Source: Carboxylicivirga marina
GTDB taxonomy: Bacteria; Bacteroidota; Bacteroidia; Bacteroidales; Marinilabiliaceae
DNA: 64,000 bases
Reading direction: 5' to 3'
Assembly: GCF_016612505.1 (NCBI RefSeq)
Contig: NZ_JAENRR010000020.1
Coordinates: 1-64,000 of the forward strand
Numbering within the stretch: the stretch's first letter is position 1; every line of letters starts with the position of its first letter. The notes beneath the pieces are model-generated. The model saw only the letters and a program-made list of their open reading frames with translations, made no database searches and had not been told where the DNA came from. The position numbers and the translations under genes were made by a program. Of this stretch, positions 55,446-63,700 are shown piece after piece.

Positions 55446-55949
55446 TTACTTAAATTCTTTTTTCAGGGTCTCTGCCCACTTTTCGATGCGTTCATTGGTC
55501 AATGCTGCCTGGTTTTCAATATCCAGAGCCAGACCTACAAACTGGTCGCCACGTTGTGCCACACTACCCTCAAAATCATAGCCTTCGGTAGATGTAAAAC
55601 CAACTAATTGACCATTTCGTTCTTCAATGAATTTGGCCATTAAACCAATGCCATCTACAAAATTTTCAGGGTAACCTTTCTGGTCACCACCACCAAAAAT
55701 AGCAAAGCTTTTACCTTTTAAATCTTCATCTTCAATGGCAGGTAAAAACTCATCCCAATAATTGGGTAGCTCTCCATCAAACCAGGTTGGTACTGCTAAA
55801 ATAAAATTCGTGTATTTCAAGAAGTCCTCGCCCGTCATGATGTCAGCATCCACTGCCTCAACATCAGCACCCAAAAACTTTGTAATTTTTTTTACTTGTT
55901 GAGCCGTTTTAACCGACCTGAAACTATAAAATATACCTGTTTTCTTCAT
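55446..55949 (-). CDS. fldA: Flavodoxin
   Basis: The 167-aa protein has the length and order of long-chain flavodoxins: the second FMN loop AVPTWFDGELPNYWDEF near residue 55 and the third loop FGGGDQKGYPENFVDGIG near residue 88. The first loop is unusual. Where the family has T/S-x-T-G-x-T it reads SFRSVKTAQ, so FMN phosphate binding may be altered. It is an electron carrier. It lies 15 nt after the fused E1 gene and is cotranscribed with it. Confidence 0.88.
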   Translation of the reverse strand: MKKTGIFYSFRSVKTAQQVKKITKFLGADVEAVDADIMTGEDFLKYTNFILAVPTWFDGELPNYWDEFLPAIEDEDLKGKSFAIFGGGDQKGYPENFVDGIGLMAKFIEERNGQLVGFTSTEGYDFEGSVAQRGDQFVGLALDIENQAALTNERIEKWAETLKKEFK

Positions 55950-55964
55950 AATGCAATTGTTAAT

Positions 55965-58010
55965 TTAGTATGCTAATAGCTCTTTAGCAGCTTCCATAAT
56001 ACGCTCATTATTTGGCAATACAGCAGCTTCTAATGTACGATTAAAACCAACCGGCGTAAAAGTTGATCCCACTCGTTTGACCGGGGCATCAAGGTACTCA
56101 AAAGCTTCAGATGTAATTTGAGCAGCTACTTCACCACCAAAACCACCAAACACCTTATCTTCATGAACCACCATTGCCTTTGATGTTTTCTTAACTGATG
56201 CGATGACAGCCTCGATATCCAATGGTATTAAAGAACGTAAATCAATCACCTCAATTTCACCAAAGCCCTCTTTTGATAGTTGCTCTGCCACCTCTACACT
56301 CATGTGAGTAGTGTTGCCATAAGTAAATATGGTTAAATCTTTCCCTTCACGACGTGTACGAGCTTTACCAAATGGCACCTCAAAATCATCAGGAATTGGC
56401 GTTGCCGCTTTAGGTGCGTTATACAAGGCTTTAGGTTCCATAAACACGGTCATTCCTTCAGAACGCATACAGGTACGTAACAAGCCTGCCGCATCATCAG
56501 CATAAGACGGATACACAATACGAACACCAGGAAATGTTGATAATGCACCTTCGATATTTTGAGAGTGATACAAACCTCCACCAATGTAACCGCCCGATGC
56601 TAAGCGGACCGTGATATTTGGTGAGAATTGTCCTTTTGTTCGCCAGTATTCGTGAGTTGTTTCAACAAACTGCTCCATGGCCGGCCAAAAATAATCGGCA
56701 AACTCAGCACCTTCCACCACCACACGAATATCTTTATTATATCGTACCATACCATTGGCTGTACCCATAATAAAGTCTTCAGCAATTGGCGCATTAAACA
56801 CACGTTTTTTACCAAACTCCTGTTGCATGCCTTTCGACACATTGAAAATCCCACCTTTATCTTTATTGGCAATATCTTGACCCCAAATATAAGTATCCGG
56901 GTTGTGTCGGAACTCAGCCTTTAAAGTTTCATTTAAGCCCTGGATTAACTTCTGAGGTTCACCATCGGATTGATGCGTTCCATCAGGGTATTTAGTTGAT
57001 ACATATGGCTCAGGCAAAACAAAGTCATGTATGGATTCTGGCGTAGGATGTGGAGCTGCCATACCCTTACGATGTGCCACCTTCACCTCTGCTGCCACAT
57101 CTTCTTCAATGGCTTTCAGCTCTTCTTCAGTAGCCCGGTTGTAACGAATCAGCAAGCGCTGATATTTAGCTAAAGGATCGTATTCTTTTACGTAACCCAA
57201 CTCATTGTCATCACGATACAAATCATGACGGTCAGAATTACTATGCGAATGAATACGCACACAGTTGGCCTGAACAATCACTGGTTTCTGATTTTCTTCG
57301 GCCCACTTACTGGCTTCCATCATCGTATTCATCGAATCAAACACATCTTTACCATTACAGTACATGACCCGCAGATTCTTAAACCCTTCGAAGTTTTTAG
57401 CAACCTTTCGGTTGGCTGTTTGATCTTTCTTTGGCACTGAAATACCATAGCCATTATCCTGGAAAACAAACACCACCGGCAAATGCTCTTTTGAAGCACC
57501 ATTAATCGCCTCATACACATAACCTTCAGAAACAGACGACTCGCCCTGTGAACTAAAAGCGACCCCTTTAGCCTCATAAGTTTTAATGGCACGCGCTACA
57601 CCTACGGCATGAAGCGTGTGGTTACCTGTACAGGATGATACATTATGAATGTTCCATTCAGGCTTCGCAAAGTGATTAGACATGTGGCGTCCGCCACCAG
57701 CTACATCTGCATCTTTAGAAATACCATTGTAGATTATTTCTTCAGCTGTTAAACCGGCCGAAACATTGGTTACCAAATCGCGGTAGTACGGAAATAAATG
57801 ATCCTTGTTGCGATCAAAAACCTGACCAATAGCTAATTGAATACCATCGTGACCAGCTGCAGGAGCATGGTATGACCAACCAATAGCCTGCTTTAAATAA
57901 TTCGGTGCTTTTTCATCAAGCGTTCTTCCTAAAAACAGAATGCGGTACCAATTTAATAAGGTTTCCTTATCCGTCTTTTTTATGGAATGTATCTTAGGAA
58001 TATCACTCAT
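55965..58010 (-). CDS. 2-oxoacid dehydrogenase E1, alpha-beta fusion
   Basis: The 681-aa protein joins an E1-alpha-like half (about residues 10-320) and an E1-beta-like half (about 350-681). The thiamine diphosphate segment is GESSVSEGYVYEA...FQDNGYG near residues 155-190, and the beta half has AEDFIMGTANGMV and SGGYIGGGLYHSQ. Such fusions are common in Bacteroidota and act as pyruvate or branched-chain 2-oxoacid dehydrogenase E1; the substrate cannot be fixed here. It lies after the E2 gene and before flavodoxin. No E3 (lipoamide dehydrogenase) gene is in the window. Confidence 0.93.
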   Translation of the reverse strand: MSDIPKIHSIKKTDKETLLNWYRILFLGRTLDEKAPNYLKQAIGWSYHAPAAGHDGIQLAIGQVFDRNKDHLFPYYRDLVTNVSAGLTAEEIIYNGISKDADVAGGGRHMSNHFAKPEWNIHNVSSCTGNHTLHAVGVARAIKTYEAKGVAFSSQGESSVSEGYVYEAINGASKEHLPVVFVFQDNGYGISVPKKDQTANRKVAKNFEGFKNLRVMYCNGKDVFDSMNTMMEASKWAEENQKPVIVQANCVRIHSHSNSDRHDLYRDDNELGYVKEYDPLAKYQRLLIRYNRATEEELKAIEEDVAAEVKVAHRKGMAAPHPTPESIHDFVLPEPYVSTKYPDGTHQSDGEPQKLIQGLNETLKAEFRHNPDTYIWGQDIANKDKGGIFNVSKGMQQEFGKKRVFNAPIAEDFIMGTANGMVRYNKDIRVVVEGAEFADYFWPAMEQFVETTHEYWRTKGQFSPNITVRLASGGYIGGGLYHSQNIEGALSTFPGVRIVYPSYADDAAGLLRTCMRSEGMTVFMEPKALYNAPKAATPIPDDFEVPFGKARTRREGKDLTIFTYGNTTHMSVEVAEQLSKEGFGEIEVIDLRSLIPLDIEAVIASVKKTSKAMVVHEDKVFGGFGGEVAAQITSEAFEYLDAPVKRVGSTFTPVGFNRTLEAAVLPNNERIMEAAKELLAY

Positions 58011-58041
58011 ATTAAAATTTTTAAGTGTGTGATAAAAACCA

Positions 58042-58070
58042 CACCAGGCAAGGTTTTAGTGGCCTTGGTG
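58042..58070 (-). promoter_or_regulatory. Intercistronic hairpin between E2 and E1
   Basis: CACCAAGGC and GCCTGGTG pair on the minus strand with one bulged base around a 12-nt loop, in the 81-nt gap of the operon. It may tune E1 relative to E2 expression; no T-run follows directly. Confidence 0.35.
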
Positions 58071-58091
58071 CAGCTCTCTGTTTTTCGTTTA

Positions 58092-59414
58092 TTATAACTC
58101 TTTGTTAATGTCAAATTCTTCCAGGTAATCGCCAATACGACGTAAGAATGCACCACCTAAAGCACCATCAACAATACGATGATCATATGATAAGGACAAG
58201 AACATCTTATGACGAATACCTATAACGTCACCTGTTGGTGTTTCAATAACAGCAGGTTTCTTTTCGATAGAACCAGTTGCCAATATCGCTACCTGCGGTT
58301 GATTAATAATAGGGGTTCCAATAATGTTTTTGAACGAACCAAAGTTGGTAATTGTAAAGGTACCTCCCTGAATATCATCCGGTGCCAGTTTGTTTTCACG
58401 CGCCTGATTAGCCAGACGATTCACATCACCAGTTAAGCCCACTAAGTTTTTCTGATCCGCATGTTTGATTACCGGCACAATCAAATCGCCTGAAGGCAAA
58501 GATACAGCCATACCTACATTCACATCTTTACGTAAGATGATGTTGTCACCATCAACAGATGCATTCACTCCCGGGAAATCGCGTAAGGCCTTAGCTACTG
58601 CCTCAGTAATGATTGGCATGTAGGTGATTTTTTCACCATACTTCTTCTGAAAAGCATCTTTCATCTTAGTACGCCATAATACCATGTTGGTCACATCGGC
58701 CTCTACCACACTCGTAACGTGCGGTGAAACTTGTTTTGACATGACCATGTGATCGGCAATCAATTTACGCATACGTCCCATTTGAACGATTTCGTCATTG
58801 GCCGAGACAGAAACGTTTACTTTATGTTCTTTTGCTGCCGGTGCCTGAGTTACAGTTGGTGACACTGTTTGAGATGGAGCCGACACAGCAGCTTTTGTTG
58901 TTACTTGCTGAGCTCTATTAGCAATATAACTTTGCATATCTGTTTTTGTTACACGGCCATCTTTACCCGATCCGGCAATTTTTTCCAACTCACCGGCCGA
59001 AATACCTTCTTCTTTGGCCATGCTGCGTACCAAAGGCGAATAAAAACGATCCGAATCTTTGTTGATTGAATCAGTACCAGCCACTTCCACAACCGGTAAA
59101 TCAGTTGTTGCAGGTGTCGGTGCTGATCTTGGCGATGAGGCAGTAGGTGTTTCCTCTACCGAATCTTCAGCTCCTTCTAATAGAATAACGGCAACGGGCA
59201 AACCAACAGCCACAACATCATCAGTTGCGTACTTAATTTCTTTTATCGTACCGGCAACAGGTGAAGGAATTTCAGAGTCAACTTTATCGGTTGCAATCTC
59301 TAATAACACATCGTCTTCCTGAACAGTATCGCCTTCAGAAACAAACCATTTAGTAATGGTTGCTTCTTCGACACTCTCGCCCATTTTAGGCATTAAAATC
59401 TCAAATGTTGACAT
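58092..59414 (-). CDS. 2-oxoacid dehydrogenase E2, dihydrolipoamide acyltransferase
   Basis: The 440-aa protein has one lipoyl domain with Lys44 in EIATDKVDSEIPSP, an Ala/Pro/Thr-rich linker, a peripheral subunit-binding domain (YSPLVRSMAKEEGI...GKDGRVTKTDM, residues about 129-165), a second flexible linker and the catalytic domain from about 215, with the active-site SYDHRIVDGALGG near residue 410. It forms the core of the same complex as the E1 fusion encoded downstream. It is the first gene of the E2-E1-flavodoxin operon. Confidence 0.95.
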   Translation of the reverse strand: MSTFEILMPKMGESVEEATITKWFVSEGDTVQEDDVLLEIATDKVDSEIPSPVAGTIKEIKYATDDVVAVGLPVAVILLEGAEDSVEETPTASSPRSAPTPATTDLPVVEVAGTDSINKDSDRFYSPLVRSMAKEEGISAGELEKIAGSGKDGRVTKTDMQSYIANRAQQVTTKAAVSAPSQTVSPTVTQAPAAKEHKVNVSVSANDEIVQMGRMRKLIADHMVMSKQVSPHVTSVVEADVTNMVLWRTKMKDAFQKKYGEKITYMPIITEAVAKALRDFPGVNASVDGDNIILRKDVNVGMAVSLPSGDLIVPVIKHADQKNLVGLTGDVNRLANQARENKLAPDDIQGGTFTITNFGSFKNIIGTPIINQPQVAILATGSIEKKPAVIETPTGDVIGIRHKMFLSLSYDHRIVDGALGGAFLRRIGDYLEEFDINKEL

Positions 59415-59805
59415 ATGCTTATCTTTATTTTGTCTTTTATATATTCTTAAACGTCCTGATTATTATTTATATCGAATCTAAATACTGACTTTAAAACAAA
59501 TTTCTTATTCAAAATGTTTTTGACCAATTGCAATCTCGACATTGCAAAATCCAAAATTACAAACAAGGATAATTGAGATTTGTTTATCTTTTATTCCTCA
59601 AATAATGTTAAAAATGAATCTTCTTCTTTCTTAATATCACTTAGGGTTTGTTTATAAGAACTTTACAAGTACTAATAAATCGATACGAATCATGAAAAAG
59701 ATGTCATCAATCATACAATAATCTTTGGCCATTCGATGTGTTTTGGCTTATTTTGAGTTTCATTGGGGAAGTGAATAAATAACAATAACAACTAAATAGA
59801 TATCA
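59415..59805. promoter_or_regulatory. Divergent promoter region of E2 and the M13 peptidase
   Basis: 391 bases without a gene. CGTCCTGATTATTATTTAT near 59450 resembles the end of the miniature inverted-repeat elements (GTCCTAATTATTT), and the preceding TATATATTCTTAAAC resembles the sequence before the copy upstream of gyrA. No certain promoter box was found for either gene. Confidence 0.4.
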
Positions 59806-61848
59806 ATGCAAAAAAAGTATTTGATGCTGGTATGTGCTGCAAGTTTAACTCTTGGAGCTTGCCAAAGTAATCAATCAAAGAAAGAACTGATTAAACCAGT
59901 CTTTACAGCTGATGACATGGATTTGTCGGTAAAACCAGGTGAAAATTTCTATCAATATGCCAATGGTGGATGGATGAAACAGCATCCGCTTCCTGATGAT
60001 AAAAGTCGATTTGGCAGTTTTGACTTATTGGCCGAGCAAAGTAAAGAAAAGGTCAAGACCATTGTTGAAAAAGCAGCAGCTGAAAAAGGAGCCGAAGGTA
60101 GTTTATCGCAAAAAATAGGTGATTTTTATGGTGCCGGAATGAATACAGAAGTCATTAACCAGGCTGGCTATACACCTATTCAACCATTGCTTGACAAGGT
60201 TAATAACATTCAGACAAAAGCAGATATCACACCTTTTATCAGTGAATTAACCAGACTGCAACTAACTCCTTTGTTTTATTTTTATGCATCGGCCGATCAG
60301 AAAAATAGTGAAATGACCATAGCAGGTATTTACCAAAGCGGACTGGGTATGCCAGATCGTGATTATTACCTGAGCGATGATGAAACATCTGTAAAACTTC
60401 GTGAAGCATATGTCGTGTATCTAACGAAGTTATTTACCATGACCGGTAATACTGAAGACGATGCTGCAGCGCTGGCACAAACCGTTATGGCTTTTGAAAC
60501 ACAATTAGCCGAAGCATCGAATACCCGCCTCGAAAACCGTAACCCACATGCTACATATAACAAAGTTGATGTTGATGGATTGTCCCAAATGGCCCCTCAA
60601 TTTCCATGGAAAGCCTATCTGAAAGGTATCGACATGGAGAATGCCGGTGATATCAATGTGAACCAACCGACCTTTATAAAAGAAGTAGCCCTTATGTATG
60701 AGGTCGAAAGCCTTGATACCTGGAAAGCATTCTTGTCATCTGTTGTCATACGTAAAACAGCAAGCTACCTGAGTGATGACTTTGTGAATGCCAACTTTGC
60801 TTTTTATGGTGAAGCCTTATCGGGTCAAAAAGCCATGGAACCACGTTGGAAGCGCATACTAGAAAGTACAAGCAGTGCTTTGGGTGAAGCTGTAGGTCAA
60901 CTGTTTGTTGCAGAGTACTTCCCTCCTGCTGCCAAAGAACGCATGGACAATCTGGTTGAAAACCTACGCATTGCATTTGGCCAGCGCATCGATCAACTGG
61001 AATGGATGAGTGATGAAACCAAAACAGCAGCGCATGAGAAATTAGCTGCAATCAGAGTGAAAATAGGCTACCCTAATAAATGGCGTGATTATACAGAGCT
61101 TAAAATAGATGCTGCTTCGTATCTGGATAATGTATTAGCCAGCAATCGCTTTGAGTTCGCATATGAGATGGGCAAAATTGGTAAGGCGGTTGATAAAGAC
61201 GAATGGCGCATGACCCCACAAACGGTTAATGCCTATTACAGTCCGGTAGGTAACGAAGTGGTATTTCCTGCGGCAATCCTTCAACCACCATTCTTCTACC
61301 TCGATGGTGATGACGCTGTAAATTATGGTGCCATTGGTGTGGTTATTGGCCACGAAATGACCCATGGCTTTGATGACCAGGGACGTTTATATGGTAAAGA
61401 TGGTAACCTACAAACCTGGTGGACTGATGAAGACTCAGAACGTTTTAATAGTCGTACCCAGATTTTGGTTGATCAGTTTAATCAAATAGAAGTATTGCCG
61501 GGAAAATATGCCGATGGCGAATTGTCATTAGGTGAAAATATCGCCGATTTAGGAGGGCTGGCCATATCTTATCAGGCCTATCAGAATGCCATTAAAGAAA
61601 AAGGTAATATTGCTGACATTGACGGTTTCACCGATGAGCAAAGATTCTTCCTTGGCTATTCACGTGTTTGGGCACAAAATATTCGTGATAAGGAAATCTT
61701 ACGACGTACTAAAACAGATGTTCACTCACTTGGCATTAACCGTGTAAATGGCCCACTACCTAACTTACAAGAATTTTATGACGCCTTTAATTTAGATAAA
61801 GCAGCAGCTTTATTTATCTCACCTGAATACAGAGCTACCATTTGGTAG
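59806..61848 (+). CDS. pepO: M13-family metallopeptidase lipoprotein (PepO-like)
   Basis: The 680-aa protein has a lipoprotein signal with lipobox LGAC (Cys19) and the two zinc motifs of the neprilysin family: GHEMTHGFDDQG near residue 518 and GENIADLGGL near residue 577. The N-terminal half is the helical M13_N cap, with VKPGENFYQYANGGWMK near its start. It should cleave peptides in the periplasm or at the outer membrane. It is a single gene with a terminator. Length fits the family. Confidence 0.95.
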   Translation: MQKKYLMLVCAASLTLGACQSNQSKKELIKPVFTADDMDLSVKPGENFYQYANGGWMKQHPLPDDKSRFGSFDLLAEQSKEKVKTIVEKAAAEKGAEGSLSQKIGDFYGAGMNTEVINQAGYTPIQPLLDKVNNIQTKADITPFISELTRLQLTPLFYFYASADQKNSEMTIAGIYQSGLGMPDRDYYLSDDETSVKLREAYVVYLTKLFTMTGNTEDDAAALAQTVMAFETQLAEASNTRLENRNPHATYNKVDVDGLSQMAPQFPWKAYLKGIDMENAGDINVNQPTFIKEVALMYEVESLDTWKAFLSSVVIRKTASYLSDDFVNANFAFYGEALSGQKAMEPRWKRILESTSSALGEAVGQLFVAEYFPPAAKERMDNLVENLRIAFGQRIDQLEWMSDETKTAAHEKLAAIRVKIGYPNKWRDYTELKIDAASYLDNVLASNRFEFAYEMGKIGKAVDKDEWRMTPQTVNAYYSPVGNEVVFPAAILQPPFFYLDGDDAVNYGAIGVVIGHEMTHGFDDQGRLYGKDGNLQTWWTDEDSERFNSRTQILVDQFNQIEVLPGKYADGELSLGENIADLGGLAISYQAYQNAIKEKGNIADIDGFTDEQRFFLGYSRVWAQNIRDKEILRRTKTDVHSLGINRVNGPLPNLQEFYDAFNLDKAAALFISPEYRATIW

Positions 61849-61870
61849 ATGGCTATTAAATACAAAGTAT

Positions 61871-61900
61871 AAACGCGCCTTTCATGAGGCGCGTTTTTTT
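61871..61900 (+). terminator. Terminator of the M13 peptidase gene
   Basis: AAACGCGCCT pairs perfectly with AGGCGCGTTT around TTCATG, with seven T at the end, 22 nt after the stop. Confidence 0.92.
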
Positions 61901-62085
61901 ATTATTCTTTATTGAATACACATATAATTCATACCCATACTTTTACAGACTATCAAAGTGCAAAGGCAGGCCACCATTGGATTTTATTACAATTTTTCAG
62001 CTTTTTTAGTTTGCGTATTAAAAGTAAATACCCTTTCTTTGCACCGCATTTGAGAACAATGGTTCACAAAATAGCAATACATATT

Positions 62086-62159
62086 GGACCTGTAGCTTAA
62101 TTGGATAGAGCACTGCGTTACGGCCGCAGAGGTTAGGGGTTCGAGTCCCTTCAGGTTCA
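62086..62159 (+). tRNA. tRNA-Arg (anticodon ACG)
   Basis: The acceptor GGACCTG pairs with CAGGTTC (one G-T), the anticodon stem CTGCG/CGCAG encloses TTACGGC with anticodon ACG, and the T-arm reads AGGGGTTCGAGTCCCT. CCA is not encoded. The A34 is expected to be edited to inosine by TadA. Confidence 0.95.
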
Positions 62160-62166
62160 CATCAAG

Positions 62167-62195
62167 CCCTGTAAGTATCACCCTTACAGGGTTTT
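62167..62195 (+). terminator. Terminator after tRNA-Arg
   Basis: CCCTGTAAG pairs perfectly with CTTACAGGG around a 7-nt loop, followed by TTTTG. The direct repeat GGTGTCAA (62206-62213, 62218-62225) follows. Confidence 0.85.
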
Positions 62196-62375
62196 GTATT
62201 TTTAAGGTGTCAATATTGGTGTCAAATCCATGTAGTTTTTGGTTCGATTCACTTTGGATTATCTTATCTTTATTAGAATCACTTCGAGGTCTTTAAGGTG
62301 GTCGCCGAAGCCACCACATAATTTCCACATAATCACGAGCGCCAAATGCTTTATACTAGCGTATTGAGTTGAAAT

Positions 62376-63107
62376 TTATTGGAAGACAAAATAAATTGGT
62401 ACTGTATAAGAAACCTTTATTGGCAAATTATGATGTTTACCTGGTATCCACCTAGGCATAATATTTATAACTCTTAATGCTTCCACGTCCAGAAACATAT
62501 CAACAGAATTTTTAACCTTTGCATCTTCAACATACCCCTCTTCATTTATTACAAAATCGACATATACCGTACCACTTTTATTACTTAATATTGCCTGTGA
62601 TGGATATTTTATTTTTTCAGAAATATAACTTTTTAATGCTTTTTCTCCTCCAATAAATTCCGGTAGTTCAAATACCTTTCTTTCTTCCATCACTTGACTA
62701 CCATCGGCATTCCAAAACTTAAATTGTATTACCTCATTATTTTTATACCGCTCTTCAGAGCTTTTACTACCATCTTTTCTATACCACTTCCATTCACCCT
62801 CACGCTTGTTTTTATCGTATTTTCCATAAGACCTGATGGTTCCATTTTCATAAAAATATTCAAAATACCCTTGTTTCTTCTTCAATCTTTTGTCTGTAAA
62901 ACAACCCGACATTTGTATATTGCCATTGATATAAAAATCTTTGACATGCCATAAATCAGTCTCATCCTTGAAGGCTTTCCTGAAGTAAACCGCATTATCC
63001 CGTTTTGTCTTTTTCCAATTAGCATCTAGGTAAGAAACAATTGTATCTTGAGATCTTACTGTCTGAATAACGAAAATTAGAAACATCAAGTATGAAATTC
63101 TCCGCAT
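62376..63107 (-). CDS. TonB C-terminal-domain protein with MORN-like repeats
   Basis: The 243-aa protein has a signal peptide (RISYLMFLIFVIQTVRS). Short Gly/Tyr-rich antitoxin-like repeats of the MORN-type follow (GYFEYFYENGTIRSYGKYD, GEWKWYRKDGS, residues about 75-115). A TonB C-terminal domain ends it (about residues 155-243: IKYPSQAILSNKSGTVYVDF, EALRVINIMPRWIPGKH). Unlike classical TonB it has no transmembrane anchor beyond the signal and no Pro-rich spacer. Such proteins are common in Bacteroidota; their role is unclear. Confidence 0.85.
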   Translation of the reverse strand: MRRISYLMFLIFVIQTVRSQDTIVSYLDANWKKTKRDNAVYFRKAFKDETDLWHVKDFYINGNIQMSGCFTDKRLKKKQGYFEYFYENGTIRSYGKYDKNKREGEWKWYRKDGSKSSEERYKNNEVIQFKFWNADGSQVMEERKVFELPEFIGGEKALKSYISEKIKYPSQAILSNKSGTVYVDFVINEEGYVEDAKVKNSVDMFLDVEALRVINIMPRWIPGKHHNLPIKVSYTVPIYFVFQ

Positions 63108-63249
63108 TTAAAATTGATTTAAATTATATACAAAATAATATTATTATTTTAATCATATATCTCTGTAAATACTTTGATATCTATTCGATCTGAAAATTTG
63201 CATCTGATTTCAAAATCTTCGCTTATTACCCGCATTAGTCTATATACGT

Positions 63250-63294
63250 GATATGCTTTATATCGTAACATATTGTTATAATATAAAGCATATC
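63250..63294. repeat. Perfect 14-bp inverted repeat
   Basis: GATATGCTTTATAT (63250-63263) is the exact inverse of ATATAAAGCATATC (63281-63294). Inside the loop a second inverted pair, TAACA/TGTTA, is nested. It lies in the AT-rich gap between the TonB-domain gene and the truncated accessory genes. It could be a protein-binding site or the foot of a lost element. Confidence 0.7.
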
Positions 63295-63351
63295 AAAGCT
63301 AAATTTAAAATGTATTTATTCCAAATTTGCATCTAAGCAATGTGTACTTGC

Positions 63352-63453
63352 CTAATTTAATAATTCATGGTACTCAACAAACTCTTCACTCTTTTCTATT
63401 TCTACCGTATCAACGGCTAAATGCTTTGGGGTTAAGTCAATCTTTTCAAGCAG
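63352..63453 (-). pseudogene. C-terminal remnant of a paralogue of the 63701 gene
   Basis: The minus strand reads 33 codons, LLEKIDLTPKHLAVDTVEIE then KSEEFVEYHELLN and a stop. This matches the last 35 residues of the gene at 63701 (LGKIGLSKNHLAVDSVEIEK then SEDFAHYHQILTF). No start or upstream part remains; the terminator of the 63495 gene abuts it. It is clear evidence of a duplicated and mostly deleted gene. Confidence 0.8.
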
Positions 63454-63454
63454 C

Positions 63455-63490
63455 AAAGTAAAACTCCCTTGCTAATATTAACAAGGGAGT
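63455..63490 (-). terminator. Terminator of the small Cys-rich gene
   Basis: On the minus strand ACTCCCTTG pairs perfectly with CAAGGGAGT and is followed by TTTTACTTT. It starts 5 nt after the stop codon at 63495. Confidence 0.85.
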
Positions 63491-63494
63491 AATT

Positions 63495-63686
63495 CTAAAA
63501 AACTTTCCAAATCATCATATACTCATTACATATAGGGCAATAACGATAATATTTAACGTCATGATTATCTTTTTTGAAGACATTCTGTTGTTCGAGTGGC
63601 AACTGCTCGAAACTTAATCTTATTCTTTCTGTTCTACATTTTAAACACTCTAACATTTGAGCTTCAAACATTTTTAGGTAATCCAT
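63495..63686 (-). CDS. Small zinc-ribbon-like protein
   Basis: The 63-aa protein has two Cys pairs, CLKC near residue 14 and CPIC near residue 51, spaced as in a zinc ribbon. I know no function. It is the last gene before a terminator and lies 14 nt downstream of the truncated unknown gene, so the two probably form one transcript. Confidence 0.65.
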   Translation of the reverse strand: MDYLKMFEAQMLECLKCRTERIRLSFEQLPLEQQNVFKKDNHDVKYYRYCPICNEYMMIWKVF

Positions 63687-63700
63687 AGTTCTATACTTGA

